Assembly (NCBI RefSeq): GCF_003385775.1
Contig: NZ_QRDP01000004.1
Location: forward strand, 806,001 to 870,000
Length of the DNA stretch: 64,000 bases
Origin: Parasphingopyxis lamellibrachiae
GTDB lineage: Bacteria > Pseudomonadota > Alphaproteobacteria > Sphingomonadales > Sphingomonadaceae
Reading direction: 5' to 3'
Shown here: piece by piece, positions 63,216-64,000 of the stretch
How positions within the stretch are numbered: position 1 is the first letter of the stretch
How the letters are laid out: every line of letters starts with the position of its first letter
The notes under the pieces: model-generated
What the model saw: only the letters and a program-made list of their open reading frames with translations
Database searches by the model: none
What the model was told of the DNA's origin: nothing
Program-made: the position numbers and the translations under genes

Positions 63216-64000
63216 ATGGCCAGTTACGGACAGTCAGCAGTTTTTCGGCGGGCGACTTTGGCGCTCGGGGCGGCAGCCCTTATCGCCTTGCCCGTCCAGG
63301 CTTTTCAGGACCCGGCCCCAAGCGAAACCGTCGCGCCTTTGATCGAGCAGGCGCGGATGCTGAGCAATGAAGATCCCGACGAGGCGGAAGCGCTTTACCT
63401 CCATATCCTCGAGCTGCGCGAAACCAGCCTTGGCGCTGACGACCCTTCGACGCTGATGGCCATGCTGGAACTGGCGCGTTTCTATCGCGACAGCTGGCGC
63501 CGGGCCGATGCCGTGCCGCTATACCGCCGCGCGATATTCGGCCTGTCCGGCATCCTGGAAGCCGATGACGAAGCGATGCGCAGTGCGGAACGGGAACTGA
63601 CCAACCTGACCATCGGGACAGCGCCGGACCCCGCCGATACCAGTGTCGTCATCCGTTCCGCCGGGCCTTCGGCCGCTCGCTATCCCCGCGGTATGGAGCT
63701 GGACGGGGAGAGCAGGATCGCCCTGCAGCAGGGTGACACGGTCACGGTTCTTTCCGCCAATGGCACGCGCAACTTCACGGGCCCCGGTAGCTTCAGCGTG
63801 GAAGAGCAGGTGATCATCCGCAGCTTTGCCATCCGGAATGACGATTGGTCGGGCAACTCGGAATCGGAAAACGCGCCCCCTCCCCCTCCACCGCCGCCTC
63901 CACCGCCTCCACCGCCTCCTCCTGTGCCCGCCCCGGCTCCCCCGCCCCCTGCGCCTGCTCCGGTGATCGCTTCGCCCTCGGCCCCTGCCCCGGCTCGCGC
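63216..64000 (+). CDS. Exported TPR protein with a polyproline linker (gene runs off the window)
   Basis: An open frame from ATG 63216 (ATG 63207 also in frame) continues past the window edge. A signal peptide (RRATLALGAAALIALPVQAF) is followed by two TPR-like helices (EAEALYLHILELRETSLGAD; ARFYRDSWRRADAVPLYRRA), then a beta domain (TSVVIRSAGPSAARYPRGME; GDTVTVLSANGTRNFTGPGS) that resembles FecR/CHAP-type inhibitor-like modules seen in sphingomonads, then about 15 consecutive prolines and a Pro/Ala tail. The C-terminus is missing, so the function cannot be judged. Confidence 0.75.
   Translation, partial: MASYGQSAVFRRATLALGAAALIALPVQAFQDPAPSETVAPLIEQARMLSNEDPDEAEALYLHILELRETSLGADDPSTLMAMLELARFYRDSWRRADAVPLYRRAIFGLSGILEADDEAMRSAERELTNLTIGTAPDPADTSVVIRSAGPSAARYPRGMELDGESRIALQQGDTVTVLSANGTRNFTGPGSFSVEEQVIIRSFAIRNDDWSGNSESENAPPPPPPPPPPPPPPPPVPAPAPPPPAPAPVIASPSAPAPAR

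Overview
This window is chromosomal DNA from a GC-rich alphaproteobacterium, most likely a member of the Sphingomonadales. The evidence is the gene repertoire and protein style (a type II secretion operon, gatCAB, MreBCD-PBP2-RodA, DUF2849/DUF934 in the sulfite reductase operon, SPOR-domain periplasmic proteins), the strong G/C bias at third codon positions, and small REP-like hairpin repeats of the kind seen in sphingomonads. Species cannot be named from the sequence alone. There are no phage, transposase, plasmid or CRISPR genes; nearly all of it is core or lineage-specific chromosomal material.

Layout: 1-616 holds the start of a MarR-type regulator with a palindromic operator, followed by an almost empty stretch. 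617-5316 carries gamma-glutamyltransferase, a quinone-oxidoreductase-like enzyme, a crotonase and an XdhC-type protein. 5301-17735 is a compact type II secretion operon (gspO, then gspC to gspN, with an SH3 protein upstream) in which most stop and start codons overlap. 17842-27081 is mixed metabolism and transport: a 2-hydroxyacid dehydrogenase, an ammonium transporter, a nitronate-monooxygenase-like protein with an unexpected cysteine cluster, a hydrolase-glycosyltransferase pair, SelO and AstD. 27168-31084 is an assimilatory sulfate reduction operon (cobA, DUF2849, cysI, DUF934, cysH). 31181-34478 is gatCAB on the reverse strand.

34568-39092 holds a DUF3089 protein, ruvX, a lipoprotein, and pyrB followed by a dihydroorotase homologue that has lost its metal ligands. 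39109-43690 is an envelope-looking cluster: an orphan ParA-type ATPase, an acidic protein with a possible ribbon-helix-helix tail, a TPR-SPOR protein, a divergent Sel1-SPOR protein and a small basic protein. 43702-51446 contains serB, miaA and the branched-chain amino acid genes ilvI, ilvH, a small membrane protein, ilvC and leuA; leuA is preceded by a short leader peptide rich in rare leucine codons and by alternative hairpins. 51472-59618 has a MOSC protein, mutL and the rod-shape operon mreB-mreC-mreD-mrdA-rodA. 59697-64000 has tRNA-Lys(CTT) and then less conserved genes: secreted proteins (one an internal tandem duplication), a GNAT acetyltransferase, membrane proteins and a truncated TPR/polyproline protein at the edge.

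The functional themes are protein secretion, cysteine/siroheme and branched-chain amino acid synthesis, pyrimidine synthesis, and cell envelope growth. No single striking new defence or mobile system is visible. The best leads are the ParA/SPOR envelope cluster, the leuA leader, the PyrB with inactive PyrC' pair, the cysteine-bearing flavin oxidoreductase, and the duplicated secreted protein.
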